Source of the DNA: an uncultured Atopobiaceae bacterium
Lineage (GTDB): Bacteria > Actinomycetota > Coriobacteriia > Coriobacteriales > Atopobiaceae
Direction: 5' to 3'
NCBI GenBank assembly: GCA_944322145.1
Contig: CALUNW010000003.1
Coordinates: 62,001-126,000, forward strand
DNA length: 64,000 nt
A program made the translations under genes and the position numbers. The notes under the pieces were generated by a model that saw nothing but the letters and a program-made list of their open reading frames with translations, did not search any database and was not told the DNA's origin. This document shows positions 62,794 to 64,000 of the stretch, in pieces (the first letter of the stretch is position 1; every line of letters starts with the position of its first letter).

Positions 62794-64000
62794 TTGGCTA
62801 CCGAGAAGATCTTTGAGAACGAGCAGGACTTCATCGAGCAGTATCGTGAGGCCTGCATGACGAAGTACGGCTCCAAGTTCGAGGAGTGCAGCAGCCAGGA
62901 GCAGTTCTACGTGCTCGCCGAGCTCATCGCGAGCAAGGCCCGCGCCATCCAGACGAGCTCCCACACCAAGGACGAGAAGAAGGTCTACTACTTCTCCCTC
63001 GAGTTCCTGATCGGCCCCCTGCTCGACAACTACCTGATCAACTTCGGCATCCGCGACCTCGTGGCCCAGGGCATCGAGTCCATGGGCGCCAACCTCGAGG
63101 AGATCTGCCGCCAGGAGGTCGACCCGGGCCTGGGCAACGGTGGCCTGGGCCGCCTGGCCGCGTGCTTCCTCGACTCCATGGCCCACGAGGGCATCGCCGG
63201 CTACGGCAACGGCATGCGCTATCGCTACGGCCTCTTTCGCCAGTACATAGAGGGCGGCCGCCAGGTCGAGCGCACGGACAACTGGCTCGCCAACGGCTTC
63301 CCCTGGGAGACCCGCAAGGACGGCAGCTCGGTGCTGGTGCGCTTTGGCGGCCAGGTCGTGCGCCACGAGGAGAACGGCCACTTCTGGTTCACCCAGGAGG
63401 GCGGCGAGATCGTCCGCGCCGTCCCCTATGACGTGCCCATCGTCGGCTTTGGCGGCAAGGTCGTGAACAAGCTGCGCCTGTGGTCGGCCGAGCCCTACAC
63501 CGAGGACTTCGACCTCGACGCCTTCAACGCCGGCGACTACGCCCGCGCCAACAAGTTCCGCTCCGACGTCGAGGCCATCTCCACGATCCTCTATCCCAAC
63601 GACGCCGGCGAGCACGGCCGCATGCTGCGCATGAAGCAGGAGTACCTCTTCGTCTCCGCCGGCCTCCAGACCATCCTGCGCACCTACGAGCGCGAGTTCG
63701 GCCAGGACTGGGAGAACCTCGGCAAGCGCGTCTCCATCCACACCAACGACACGCACCCCGCCATGTGCGGCCCCGAGCTCATGCGCATCCTCGTGGACGA
63801 GAAGGGCGTGGACTTTGACCTCGCCTACAAGATCTGCAGGGAGACCATCTCCTTCACCAACCACACGGTCATGCCCGAGGCGCTGGAGAAGTGGCCGATC
63901 AACACCTTCCGCAACCTCCTGCCGCGCCTCTACATGTTCATCGACGAGATCGACCGCCGCTACCGCGACAACCTCGCCACGCACCTCTCGCCCAACGACG
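62794..64000 (+). CDS. glgP: Glycogen/starch phosphorylase (3' end outside the window)
   Basis: The frame stays open to the window edge (402 codons seen; full enzymes have about 750-840). Seen are YYFSLEFLIGPLLDNYL, the glycine-rich DPGLGNGGLGRLAACFLDSM, GYGNGMRYRYGLFRQYI, ANGFPWE and VSIHTNDTHPAMCGPELMRI, all typical of GT35. The C-terminal pyridoxal-phosphate lysine lies beyond the window. The TTG at 62794 is chosen because GAGGAGAT ends three bases before it and the frame reads MATEKIFENEQDF. It releases glucose-1-P from the glycogen that GlgB branches. Confidence 0.95.
   Translation, partial: MATEKIFENEQDFIEQYREACMTKYGSKFEECSSQEQFYVLAELIASKARAIQTSSHTKDEKKVYYFSLEFLIGPLLDNYLINFGIRDLVAQGIESMGANLEEICRQEVDPGLGNGGLGRLAACFLDSMAHEGIAGYGNGMRYRYGLFRQYIEGGRQVERTDNWLANGFPWETRKDGSSVLVRFGGQVVRHEENGHFWFTQEGGEIVRAVPYDVPIVGFGGKVVNKLRLWSAEPYTEDFDLDAFNAGDYARANKFRSDVEAISTILYPNDAGEHGRMLRMKQEYLFVSAGLQTILRTYEREFGQDWENLGKRVSIHTNDTHPAMCGPELMRILVDEKGVDFDLAYKICRETISFTNHTVMPEALEKWPINTFRNLLPRLYMFIDEIDRRYRDNLATHLSPND

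Overview
The window is GC-rich, gene-dense DNA from an anaerobic actinobacterium. It most likely belongs to the Coriobacteriia, and an Olsenella/Atopobiaceae-like genome is my best guess. The reasons are the actinobacterial order dnaK-grpE-dnaJ-hspR, oxygen-defence proteins typical of anaerobes (FprA-type diiron flavoprotein, rubrerythrin), an NRAMP-related Mg2+ transporter of the kind described from Eggerthella, strong G/C bias at third codon positions, and a small Gram-positive-like SRP RNA. Naming the genus would need a database search. No phage, plasmid, CRISPR array or insertion sequence with a transposase is visible.

Layout. 0-4.6 kb: the 3' part of an M28-like membrane peptidase, bioY, tRNA-Gly, an M29 aminopeptidase and tRNA-Lys. 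4.6-9.4 kb: a pentose-phosphate operon (broken HAD phosphatase, araD-type epimerase, transaldolase, split transketolase, rpiB) behind a palindromic operator candidate. 9.6-18.3 kb: an EF-G paralogue, fprA, an unknown nuclease-like protein, a CNNM/CBS protein and three envelope-type hypotheticals. 18.3-23.5 kb (minus strand): a FUSC protein and an NRAMP-related/MgtE-like pair. 23.8-33.1 kb: a domain-permuted GH3 enzyme, tRNA-Ser, tadA, lactate permease, an RlmI-like methyltransferase, a DEAD-box helicase and metA. 33.2-37.7 kb: a four-part redox fusion (CoA-disulfide reductase, rhodanese, sulfite-reductase-like, ferredoxin) divergent from a NifX-like protein and a CbiK-like sirohydrochlorin chelatase, then a YfcE-like phosphoesterase. 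37.7-45.1 kb: the heat-shock locus dnaK-grpE-dnaJ-hspR plus clpB; dnaK and clpB share an upstream motif that is a candidate HspR operator. 45.2-56.9 kb: a PASTA protein, a 49-residue ORF, adenine deaminase, SRP RNA, two bPH2 proteins, Fic, and dnaX-ybaB-recR. 57.0-64 kb: tRNA-Asp, a HAD phosphatase, Rrf2, a MutY-like glycosylase, rubrerythrin, glgB and the start of glycogen phosphorylase.

The most unusual feature is the density and variety of long palindromic intergenic elements. At least five families recur. Family A has a GGGACAG core (twelve loci). Family B carries TACGTCTGTACTTTA (two loci). Family C carries GGCACCTTTT and ACGCATAT (two loci). Family D has a shared 45-50 nt centre between unrelated arms; two copies sit in frame inside dnaX and a looser relative lies between two pentose genes. 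Family E carries GTCGCACCAA repeats (one locus). Within one element the arms match each other perfectly or almost perfectly, yet the arms often have no sequence in common between elements. Many family A copies begin at a stop codon, and two have supplied the last codons and the stop of a gene. This looks like an active, poorly described palindrome-generating process.
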